Position numbers and translations under genes: made by a program. The notes beneath the pieces are model-generated. The model searched no databases. It saw only the letters and a list, made by a program, of their open reading frames with translations, and had not been told where the DNA came from. 64,000 nt of DNA, taken from the NCBI GenBank assembly GCA_036245525.1, contig BTPG01000007.1:167990136-168054135 (forward strand). The letters run 5' to 3'. Positions 11,956 through 21,800 of this stretch are shown here, piece by piece; positions within the stretch are counted from its first letter, which is position 1, and each line of letters begins with the position of its first letter. Source of the DNA: Semisulcospira habei (taxonomy: Eukaryota > Mollusca > Gastropoda > Semisulcospiridae).

Positions 11956-12020
11956 TACGAAACTGTGAGTCAGCCACCGCGCGCGCTGTGCCCGCGCGGG
12001 GGCTGACTCACAGTTTCGTA
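11956..12020. repeat. palindrome L
   Basis: TACGAAACTGTGAGTCAGCC and its exact complement around a CG-rich centre (CGCGCGCGCTGTGCCCGCGCG). Confidence 0.88.
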
Positions 12021-12257
12021 GCGCAAAGGGTACGGCTGGTGTTTAAGGGTGACAAGTTGTAGAAAATGAAGACCAAGCAACTCTGGTGGTTGGATTACAT
12101 TTTCTTTTTGTTCTTAGTGATTAACCCTGCTCCGCATTTCGGACACCGGAAAATCGAACAGTGACGTCATAACTGTTTGATCTCCAACGACAGTTACTCC
12201 AGATAACTTGACCAAGATAAAAGTCCAGATTAGTCAATGTCTTATTAGCTCAACGCC

Positions 12258-12415
12258 TTAACTCATTCAACCCTGACGCACTACAGCAAGAGATGGGTCG
12301 ACTATGATAATTCAAGGGCAGTGCCATTGAATTATCATGGTCGATCCATCTCCTGCAACAGGTGCATAGTCGTGAGATGACGCCTCCAAAATTTGGGAAA
12401 TACGTTCGCTTTTAA
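12258..12415. mobile_element. family C MITE with collapsed hairpin
   Basis: TTAACTCATTCAACCCTGAC left end. Outer arms (GTCGACTATGATAATTCAAG / TTGAATTATCATGGTCGA) remain, but the inner hairpin (TTAGCTTGGCGCC) is deleted, leaving GGGCAGTGCC. Ends near TTAA at 12412. Confidence 0.72.
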
Positions 12416-12492
12416 CAGCTCAAGGGTAGCGTTTGGTGAGCTTGGCGATTTTACAGGCGCCAAGCTCACTGCCCTTGAGACATCATAGTTAA
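12412..12492. mobile_element. short TTAA-bounded hairpin related to family C
   Basis: TTAA at 12412 and 12489. CTCAAGGGTAGCG...GAGCTTGGCG pairs with CAAGCTCACTGCCCTTGAG. It shares its left TTAA with the previous element. Confidence 0.55.
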
Positions 12493-13087
12493 CCATACGG
12501 AAGATTGCAAAGAGCAATTTAACACTGGGAGTGAAAATGTTGATAGTATTGACTCTGATCTCAGAGAAGGCTTTTTTTTACTGCTTTAGAACTACGATTT
12601 ATTTTTTTCGGTCACACGCACACACACTCTCACAAAGATTGCATCGTTTGCAGACAATATATATTCCAATGCAGTACTGTCAAAACAACATTTGAAGAGG
12701 TGGAAGCAAGGGACGGGGTGGAACGCAGAACGGTTATTTGGCATTCAGTCTCATAAATTTATTCGTGACCACTGGCAGTCATAGAGTTAAGCATGACAAA
12801 TGTTATACTGATATCTTGCCCATACACTTCAACAGCAACACACTTATCAAAAAAGATTTAAAACTTGCAGCACTTACGAAGGCGAAAAAAGTGTAGCACT
12901 TACCACAAAAACAGATGTAAAACGTGCAGGTGCCCTAGCTCTTGTCGCTGTTACCGGAAAATACGACTTATTGATATTACAAAATCTGAGAGCTCATTGG
13001 CCTACCTACAAAAGAAAAAAAAAAATCAAGTTTAAGAAATGAAATACGATCTAGATTAAGTGGTGTGAGGTGTTGTTGCACTTTTAT

Positions 13088-13308
13088 TTAATCCCTTCAC
13101 TACAGGGAACACCCACCCCTCTTAATGCAAGAGGCAAAGAACCTCATGGACCCCCGCTTTAGCGGGGGCCCATGATGTTCTTTGCTTCTTGCCGGACCAA
13201 TTATTATCCGTATCGTTTTAAAGAATGGGGCCGTTGATTGCCGCCTAGCTGACGCGGGTTCGACATCATAATTTTCGTGTATGTCTGCCAGCAGTGAATG
13301 GGGTTATA
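13088..13308. mobile_element. family A palindromic MITE, diverged
   Basis: TTAATCCCTTCACTACAGG left end and CAGCAGTGAATGGGGTTA right end. Hairpin at 13128-13191: CAAGAGGCAAAGAACCTCAT, GGACCCCCGC-ttta-GCGGGGGCCC and near-complement. Confidence 0.83.
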
Positions 13309-13493
13309 AAAACAGAGCGCCCCACAGTTTGCATTCGTCTTCTGGGCACTTCTGAAATGTCACGTTAGATGGATGGACAATAATAACCCAAAGGTCACAT
13401 AGAGTGACTGATTTGTGCTGTGCTATACGAATACGATAAATTCTTTTTTTTTACTGTTGTCGGAAAATTGGAAAACATTTGGCTTGGAGCGGA

Positions 13494-13613
13494 TTGACCC
13501 TTTGGCGGTCGGTAGCGGGTTTTTGTCGCGATGATTCCTGCAGGAATAACAACACCTTGACATCCGCCAGAAATCATCGCGACAAACACCGCTACCGACA
13601 GCCACCGGGTTAA
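13494..13613. mobile_element. family D palindrome with long loop
   Basis: CCCTTTGGCGGTCGGTAGCG and CGCTACCGACAGCCACCGGG arms, ending in TTAA at 13610. The loop holds about 28 nt (AACAACACCTTGACATCCGC) also present in the D element at 54778. Confidence 0.82.
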
Positions 13614-13635
13614 TAAAAATGTATAACAACACAGC

Positions 13636-13849
13636 TTAACCCATTCAGCCCTAATGCACCACAGCAATAGATGGATCGACCTTCATAATTCAAGGGTAGT
13701 GCCAGATTAGCTTGGCGCCTGTCGGCGCCAAGCTAATCTGGCACTGCCCTTGAATTATCATGGTCGGTCCATCTCCTGCAACTGGTGCATAGTCGTTAGA
13801 TGAAGCCTCCAAAATTTGGGAAATACGGCCGTCGGGCTGAATGGGTTAA
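13636..13849. mobile_element. family C palindromic MITE (214 bp), complete
   Basis: TTAACCCATTCAGCCC and GGGCTGAATGGGTTAA ends, TTAA at 13636 and 13846. Hairpin at 13671-13773 centred on GGCGCCTGTCGGCGCC. The right TTAA is the left TTAA of the next element. Confidence 0.92.
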
Positions 13850-14059
13850 CTCATTCTACCCCAGACACACCACAGCAAGATAAGGATCGACCATAATAGT
13901 TCAAGGGTGATGCCAGAATAGCTTGGCGCCTATGGGCGCCAAGCTATTCTGGCATCACCCTTGAACTATCATGGTCGATCTGTGTCCTGCACTGCAATGC
14001 AGTCTTCAGAGGACAACGACAAAATTTGGGGATTTCGGTGTTGGGGTAGAATGAGTTAA
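13846..14059. mobile_element. family B palindromic MITE (214 bp), complete
   Basis: TTAACTCATTCTACCCC and GGGGTAGAATGAGTTAA ends, TTAA at 13846 and 14056. Hairpin at 13885-13980 reads GGTGATGCCAG on the left and CTGGCATCACC on the right, a change of the family GGTGGTGCC made on both arms. Confidence 0.93.
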
Positions 14060-14127
14060 AGAGAAACAAACAATTACAATCTAGACAATCTAAAACACAT
14101 TACAGCAATCTAGCTCAGCGTCCAACA

Positions 14128-15290
14128 GATTATTCACACGTAAATAACATTATCACAATCTGTAATGTTTCAATAACATTATCACAATCTATAGTGTTTC
14201 AATAACATTATCACAATCTATAGTGTTTCAATAGCAGTATCACAATCTATAATGTTTCAATAGCATTATCACAATCTATAATGTTTCAATAGCAGGATCA
14301 CAATCTATAGTGTTTCAATAGCATTATCACAATCTATAATGTTTCAATAGCATTATCACAATCTATAGTGTTTCAATAACATTATCACAATCTATAGTGT
14401 TTCAATAGCATTATCACAATCTATAGTGTTTCAATAACATTATCACAATCTATAGTGTTTCAATAGCAGGATCACAATCTATAGTGTTTCAATAGCATTA
14501 TCACAATCTATAGTGTTTCAATAACATTATCACAATCTATAGTGTTTCAATAACATTATCACAATCTATAGTGTTTCAATAGCATTATCACAATCTATAG
14601 TGTTTCAATAACATTATCACAATCTATAGTGTTTCAATAGCAGGATCACAATCTATAATGTTTCAATAGCATTATCACAATCTATAATGTTTCAATAGCA
14701 TTATCACAATCTATAATGTTTCAATAGCATTATCACAATCTGTAATGTTTCAATAACATTATCACAATCTGTAATGTTTCAATAACATTATCACAATCTA
14801 TAATGTTTCAATAACATTATCACAATCTGTAATGTTTCAATAACATTATCACTATCTATAATGTTTCAATAACATTATCACAATCTATAATGTTTCAATA
14901 ACATTATCACAATCTGTAATGTTTAAATAACATTATCACAATCTGTAATGTTTCAATAACATGATCACATTCTATAATGTTTCAATAACATTATCACAAT
15001 CTGTAATGTTTCAATAACATTATCACAATCTAAAGTGTTTCAATAACATTATCACAATCTGTAATGTTTCAATAACATTATCACAATTTGTAATGTTTCA
15101 ATAACATTATCACAATCTGTAATGTTTTAATAACATTATCACAATCTATAATGTTTCAATAACATTATCACAATCTATGTTGTTTGGCATCCTGTCTGTA
15201 ATGTTTCAATAACATTATCACAATCTATAGTGCGTTTCAATAATATTATCACGTAATGTTTCAATAACATTATCACAATCTATAATGTTT
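14128..15290 (+). repeat. 29-bp minisatellite, about 40 copies
   Basis: Unit: AACATTATCACAATCTATAG plus TGTTTCAAT. Variants fall in blocks: TATAGTG units with AGCATTATC or AGCAGGATC in the first half, TGTAATG units in the second. Decays at 15175-15270. No spacers of independent sequence, so not a CRISPR. Confidence 0.97.
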
Positions 15291-15444
15291 CAAGGTAATA
15301 CAGTTATTATCTATGTGTCCATGTACAATAAAATTAAGACAGTAATAAAGACCAATATTATGCGCAAAATCATGCTTCAAAATGAACTCTCTCTTGTTTA
15401 TTTCGTAATCATCAAGTTAACCCTGGCATACTACTGGGTCAACA

Positions 15445-15500
15445 CTACTGAGGCGCAGAGCTATTCTGACACTATCCTTGAACAATCTTGGACGATCTGG
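15445..15500 (+). repeat. family B right-arm remnant
   Basis: GAGCTATTCTGACACTATCC and TTGAACAATCTTGGACGATC resemble the right arm of B. The left arm is absent. Confidence 0.5.
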
Positions 15501-15599
15501 CTCTTAACCTGTAATCGCTAAAAGGACAACCCTCAGATTTGTTAGAGGGCATTAAATCATTGAATTAAAGTGACGCCTTGGGTACTTAAGCTTCCTTTA

Positions 15600-15656
15600 A
15601 GTCGGCGGTACTGCTGTGTTAGCGAGAGCCAGTTGATCCCGGCGTCGGCCCGAGGA
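15600..15656 (+). repeat. possible family G remnant
   Basis: GTCGGCGGTACTGCTGTG and GGCGTCGGCCCGAGGACC resemble the outer arms of family G; the core is lost. Confidence 0.35.
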
Positions 15657-15912
15657 CCTTGCGCTCAACGTGATATTAAAAAAAGAAGAGTGGAAAAACT
15701 GACATAAACTGTCTGGCCATCGAGAATGCTCCGGCTGGAGAGCGCTAAATGAAAACATTTGTCCCTGCCCGCGAAATCACATTTTCAAATCAGCACATTA
15801 CGCGAAGTGCCCTCTCTCGATGCCAGGACACCGGGGCAGGCGGCAGTAAACAGGGGCAATTTCACAGTGGAGAAGCTCTGTACCAAAAGCACGGGCAACA
15901 TGACTCAACAGC

Positions 15913-16196
15913 TGCAAGAGGCGAGTATTAATGAGGCTGAAAGCGGGGGCTCATGAGAATACACGCCTCTTGCTGGCTCAATTAACCTCTATGGCCCTGC
16001 TTATTGCCGCTAGCTGTTATGCTAAACCCATCATTGCAAACAGACGCAGGTTGTGTTTTTGGAATTAGTGTAAATGCTCAAAACCAAGCATTCGCAACCT
16101 TCGAAGGAACAAGAATACCGTGATTCATCAAGAGGCATAGATCCTCATCAGCCCCAGCAAATCAGTGTGGTGGCTCATGACGATCTGTGCCTTTTG
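15913..16196 (+). repeat. two degenerate family A hairpins
   Basis: 15913-15973: GCAAGAGGCGAGTATT with GGGGGCTCATGAGAATACAC. 16129-16196: CAAGAGGCATAGATCCTCAT with GGTGGCTCATGACGATCTGT. Both have mismatched arms and no clear TTAA ends. Confidence 0.6.
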
Positions 16197-16199
16197 AAG

Positions 16200-17268
16200 C
16201 TGGAAGGTGTTCAGCTTTTCTAGGCAGTAACGGGGTCATTTGCAGAATGAATCTTATGCTCGATTACCCACCGCGCTTTTGGCAAAATCCTTATTTGCCA
16301 AGATAGGCTTATGTGCAGTTGACAAGTCTCCGTGGCGATAAGTGGAATTAAGTCCGCTATAGTGGCCGGAATAATTCCACGGCTTGTGCGCGCAAGAGTC
16401 AGACGTATATATCAGGCACAGGTAAAGGTGGGCATTAATGGACAAATCAAAACGTGTTAAACGTGACTTGCCCATGTTATTGATGCGCGGTATAGGGCTC
16501 GCAAAGCAGACGTCATCACGCTAGTCGTGGCGGCCATCTTGAGAGGATACGCGACTAAGGCGCTCATAGGGAAATCGCTGTCAGGACAATGTCACGAAGT
16601 CCTGACGTGCTATAGGCAATAGCAGCAAGTCTTGCCATCACCGTAGGAAACCGCTAACCAGAATCTGTTTTTGTTTTTTCCCAAAGAAGAAGAAACACGA
16701 AGAAAAAAATGTTGAAACACTACTTCGCTACTATCTGAAGTCTATCGTATCCTCTCAAGATAGTAGCGGCTGACGCGACGACGCTCCTAGGCAACGCGGA
16801 GAACTTCCCGAGCCGATGTACCAGGCGTGTCGTATTTGCCCATTGAATAGGTTTGGTGATTGTTGCAAACGGCTGGTCAGAATCTGTCTATGAGCTGACG
16901 GAATCCAGGCCCACAAGATGATTGACAATCGTGTAAACTGCAAAGAAAACCCCCAATAAAGAAACAATAAGCACAGAAGGGACAGCTACAACGCAGTTTG
17001 ATAATTTTCGGATTATAGAAAGGACGACAAGTACAAATGACGCAATATGTTAAATAATCGGTTTTTGTCGGGTTTCATTTCTTTGCTGGGGTTTTCTATG
17101 GGGTGACAGTTAAAGAGCTGACAGTTCTTGCCATAATACCCTGTCTTCAATCTGTCATATCTGTAAACGCAACTACGTACATGGGGATTGAAATGGGGGT
17201 GGAGGAGCCGGGGGTGCAGGACGATAACCATTTTCATCCTGATACACCGGCCATTGCCTGCAATAATT
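16200..17268. other. no recognised feature
   Basis: Unassigned sequence. ORFs of 65-74 codons lack recognisable domains. I found no signal-peptide exon for the carbonic anhydrase here. Confidence 0.45.
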
Positions 17269-17271
17269 TGA

Positions 17272-17436
17272 CTGATAGTTCAAGGGTGGTGCCAGAATAG
17301 CTTGGCGCCTCAGGCGCCAAGCTATTCTGGCACCACCCTTGAACTAAAACAGTTGATCTATCTCCTAATCTGTAATGTAGCCTTCATAGGACAATAAGCA
17401 CATTTTACAAAATCAGCCTCAGGAGGTAATGGGATA
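17272..17436. mobile_element. family B-variant hairpin element
   Basis: CTGATAGTTCAAGGGTGGTG to GGCGCC-t-CAGGCGCC and complement ending TTGAACTAAAACAG. The right flank CAGCCTCAGGAGGTAATGGG matches 6215-6232. Confidence 0.8.
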
Positions 17437-17768
17437 AAAACCAAATAGTCAGTCAGACAGTCGGGGGTGCAATTTTTACTGAGCCTGGCTTTGACTCCCC
17501 GGACTGTTTGTGCCAACCTGTTTACTCTCTGTCCCTTTTATTAATCAGTCTACACAGCGCACGATAAGTCAGTCCAACCAGGTACCGAACAATTTCTACC
17601 ATGTTACATGTACGCACAAAATGTCCAATGGCCACAAATCACGGAAGTACAAAGCAGAGCCGGCGTGTTTTACTGCGTATGAAACGTTTGATTACCACAA
17701 ATCACCGCAAGATGCCGCGTGACTAGTCGAGAGGTCGAAGCACAAACCAACTGAGTAAACATGAGAAT

Positions 17769-17850
17769 CCTCGGGCCCAAGTCGGCCGCTATTGGCCCGC
17801 GTCAGGTACAACTGTGCGCGAGTCTACAGCAGCTGACGAGGGCCCGAGGA
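17769..17850. repeat. family G palindrome, degenerate
   Basis: CCTCGGGCCCAAGTCGGCCG pairs partly with GACGAGGGCCCGAGG. The inner arms are diverged. Confidence 0.6.
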
Positions 17851-17996
17851 GGCTTTGATAACTTTGCACCATCTTCGCGCCAATCATAAAAATACCAAGG
17901 GGAAGTAATTTACGAGTGCTCTTCCTATACAGCATAAAACTCAGCCCGCATCGACCTACTCGTCTTGAAAATTAGTACTCATGTAAATGAGACTAG

Positions 17997-18061
17997 CAAG
18001 AGGCATAGATTCTCATGAGCCCCCGCCTTCAGCAGGGGCTCAGAAGGATCCATGCCTCTTG
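17997..18061 (+). repeat. family A hairpin, imperfect
   Basis: CAAGAGGCATAGATTCTCAT, GAGCCCCCGCCTTCAGCAGG, then GGCTCAGAAGGATCCATGCC and TCTTG. Confidence 0.78.
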
Positions 18062-18600
18062 TAGATATGGTAGACTTAATTTCGCATCCTGTAGATCAAA
18101 CTCAACGGATATGAAACATAAGGGTATATAACCGTGCTTTAATCTCGACGTGTAATATCTTCGCAAGAAGCGAATATGATATACAACCAGACAATCATAC
18201 GACCACTACTTAGTGTATTGACATGTGTGTACTCAGTACTTTTTGTCTCTTCTTTCAAAGGAATTAGTTTCGAGTACAGTGGCACAGAGTAGTACAGACA
18301 AGCCTGTTTCCAGACCGCCCGTATACAGCGACCACATCCATAATGAGACCACCTAAAACCATAATGAGACCGCATGTTATATCTATGGTCTCTTTGTCTG
18401 CTTGCTACACCGCAAGCGACCTGTTTAAACGCGACCGCAACTTTAAATTAATGTGCCGTGGGTGGTTGACTAAACAGGTTTGACTGTATACACTGTTCCA
18501 AAGGGAGACTATTGCTTCGAAGATTAACCCCTTCACTGCTCTTATTTAGATCTAAAACGATGAGCAACTATTTTCAATGTCACTTACAGCTGCTTCCGTC

Positions 18601-18670
18601 AAAGATTCAAAGATTTGATTTCCTTTATTCCCTATAGGGACAGATATTGATTACAGTGGTTTGATTCATA
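18601..18670 (-). repeat. possible non-LTR 3'-end fragment
   Basis: TCAAAGATTCAAAGATTTGA and TTTCCTTTATTCCC have the tail-then-UTR layout of a minus-oriented LINE or SINE 3' end. No body is visible. Confidence 0.35.
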
Positions 18671-18691
18671 TTCACTGATACACGGTAACAC

Positions 18692-18717
18692 TGTGCGTGT
18701 GTGTGTGCGTGCGTGTG

Positions 18718-18771
<54 letters not shown>

Positions 18772-18779
18772 CGCGCGTG
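18692..18779 (+). repeat. (GT)n(GC)n microsatellite
   Basis: GT repeats with GC interruptions, ending in (GC)7, 75 bp before carbonic anhydrase exon a. Confidence 0.95.
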
Positions 18780-18853
18780 CCAGTCATAAACCCATGCACT
18801 GACAATTAGTCAGACCCAAAATTGTAACACACGTTTTCATTTCTCTGTTACAG

Positions 18854-18883
18854 GCGCGACATGGTCCTATCACGGTGATCACG
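18854..18883 (+). CDS. carbonic anhydrase exon a (30 nt)
   Basis: Encodes ATWSYHGDH plus a split Gly. The acceptor CAG ends at 18853 and the donor gtaagc starts at 18884. It enters with two bases of a codon begun in an unseen upstream exon. The WSY...G motif opens the mature domain of many alpha-CAs. It is short, but its phase matches exon b exactly. Confidence 0.85.
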
Positions 18884-21800
18884 GTAAGCTAGTGCAGTTA
18901 TTCCCCTTTTCATTCTTTTTCACCGAAATTGTTTTAATTTACCTTTTTTTGCAGTGGAATGATTCACCTTTCATTTAATCCCAGTGGAATTATTTCCATT
19001 TTAATTCATTTTTAGTGAATGTTAGTAGTGAAAGCATTTCCATTTTTCACTCATTTTCAGTTAAATTATTCCGTTTTTCCCATCATTTTAACCCTCTCAC
19101 TGCCGAGAAAAGGCGAATGTGATCTAACTGCAAGAGGCATAGATCCTCATGAGCCCTCGCGACTGCGAGGGCTCATGAGGATCTACGCCTCTTGCTGCGA
19201 CCACTTTGTGTCCGCGCTGTTTGGACAGTTGTGGCTTTTGATCGTTCAGTGAACACAGACTTCAGAAACAAAATGCACTTCCGTTGGCAGAGTTCGGGGT
19301 TCATTTTTTTTTAGAAATATAAGTTGTACAGCCGAAATGTACCTGTAAGTATACCGATCTAATTCAGAGATGATGATCTTATCATTCGATCTTGTCAAAT
19401 GTGGCTGTTCATCGCTAGACATAATTATTTCAACAGATCCGTTTCGGGTCAGAGGGGTATTTCAAATATTGCGGAATTGTTTTTATTTCTCTAAAGAAGA
19501 TCGCAACCAAGAAAGAAGCACTCTTCGGAAGGACACTACGCCATTTATTTACTCATTTCCTTTGCCGAAAAAAAAAAATTGAATAACACCCAACTGCAAG
19601 AGTTATAGATTCTCATGAGCCCCCGCAGTTGCGGGGGCTCATGAGGATCTATGCCTCTTTGCTGAGACCAATTTTCATCCGGGTTCCATGGACGGCTGTG
19701 GTTTTGGCAGTCGAGTAAACAAAGATTTCAGATACAGTGTGTAGGTCCAGTGGCAAGGAAGGGTTAACCCATTCAGCCCTGACGCACTACAGCAGGAGAT
19801 AGGTCGACCATGATAATTCAAGGGTAGTGCCAGATTAGCTTGGCGCCTGTCTCCTGCAGCCGGTGCATAATCATAGGATGACGTAACCAAAAATGGGAAA
19901 ATACGGCCGTCGGGCTAAATGAGTTAAAAGAATGTGTTGTGCTTGTCCTTCCTAAGCGTGCTTTTTTTAAAAAAAACTTTCTTTGCATTTCCTTTGATCA
20001 TAGGCCCCTCTCACTGGAAGGACATGGAGGGCCAGACCACGTGTGGAGGTATGCGCCAGTCTCCTATTGACTTCACCCCTGATGTCATGGAACAGGACAT
20101 GACCCTGGGCAAGTTTGACCTAGTCAATTTCGACAAAATCGACGGAATCAAGTGGGTGATGACCAACAACGGACACACAGGTAACCTCAACCTCCTCCAC
20201 CACCACCATCCACAACAACAACAACAACAACACACACAACAAAAAAACAAAAACAAACAATTAGCTTGTTAACTCCTTCACTGCCGCGAAAAACAGAACA
20301 CGATCCAGCTTTTAGAGGCACAGATCCTCATGAGTCCCCGCAGTTGCGGCTGGGGGGGTCTTTGCCTTTGAATAAAACCCGTACAGCACGTGCCAGTTGA
20401 AGCAACCTGTGTTTTTGCAATCTTTGTTAATTCCCCCCCCCCCCCCCCAACCCCCCAAAAAAACAAAACAAAACAAAAAAACAACAACAACAAAACAACA
20501 ACAACAGCAACAAAAAAACCAACAACAAACAAACAAACAAACAAACAAACAAACAAACAAACAAACAAACAAACAAACAACAAAAAACAAAAACAAAAGC
20601 AAAAAAACCAAACAACAACAAACAAACAAACAAACAAAAAACAAACAAACAACAACAACAACAAAACGTTGATGTCCCAGGACCTTTGATTCAAAGTGGT
20701 GTCAGCAAGAGGCATAGATTCCCATGATCCCCCGCAACTGCGGGAGCTCATGAGGATCTATACCTCTTGCAGTTCCGGTGTTGTGTCAATTTTCTCGACA
20801 CTGAACGGGCTAATCAAGATTTCAGAAAAACAAGCGGCGTCGGTCAACAGACAGTAAGCGGTTAAGATCGTCCGCAAGAGGAACAGAGTCTCAATGAGCC
20901 CAATAGTCATGGCGCTCATGAGGATCTATGCCTCGTGCATTGATGAGCTATGGAGGTATTCTGCTGATTTACTGAGTGGAATTCATGCGCTCATGCGGCA
21001 AGTGTGGGGGCTCACGTGGTTCTGCGCTTCTTGCAGTTGGGTGGTGCTCAGTATTTTTCGGCAGTTTAACCTTGACGCCCTAAATACAGGTGATGGATCG
21101 ACCATGATAATTCAAGGGTAGTGCCAGATTAGCTTGGCGCCATCAGGCGCCAAGCTAATCTGGCACTACCCTTGAATTATCATGGTCAATACATCTACTG
21201 GAACTGGTACATAGTTGATAAGTGACACCTAAAATTTGATTGGTTGGTTGGTTGAACATTGCTTAAAGTCCGAACAGCAACAAGACTTTCTCAGGACGTG
21301 CCTGCATTGCTTGTGAACCCCCCCCCCCCCCCCAACTAAACAGAATATTGAATGTATATCGCCAGCCGGTCTAATACGCTAGATAAACCTAAAGGGCTGC
21401 CTTAATTGAGCGAGACGATGTCTCGGCGAACAGAGGTTTGTCGTTCGGTCAAAAGGCGGTTTCTCTCTGAATTGGGTCTCCCCGAGACCAGCCGAGACGA
21501 GACAGAAAATCGGGCGGTCACGGCGAACTCTTTTCATTTTTTAATCGGGTCTATTTTTAGCCGCACCGAACCAGACGGAAGTTTATCAGCAACAATGGCG
21601 TCCACTCGTGTATTAGAAGAAGATGCAGAAGATTTTGGCGTTACACTAAATTTTAGACCCGGGTGGGGGCCTAAAATTTGGGAAATGCGGACTTGGGGTT
21701 GATTGGGTTAAGGGACTAACGTTTCTGTTTTTATTTTCCCCAGTGCAAATCAACGTCCAGTACACCGATCCGCTTGCCAACGCCATCAACGTGAGTGCAG

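Larger units (their letters stand above)
21066..21711. mobile_element. family C palindromic MITE interrupted by an insertion
   Basis: TTAA at 21066, hairpin at 21098-21187 centred on GGCGCCATCAGGCGCC. The right end (CTAAAATTTGGGAAATGCGG to GATTGGGTTAA) resumes at 21670-21711, only 32 bp before exon c. The 431 bp between are a separate insertion. Confidence 0.85.

Noticed and set aside
14128..15290. Regular repeats reminiscent of a CRISPR array
   Set aside because: Units are contiguous 29-bp copies with no unique spacers, in a eukaryotic genome. It is a minisatellite.
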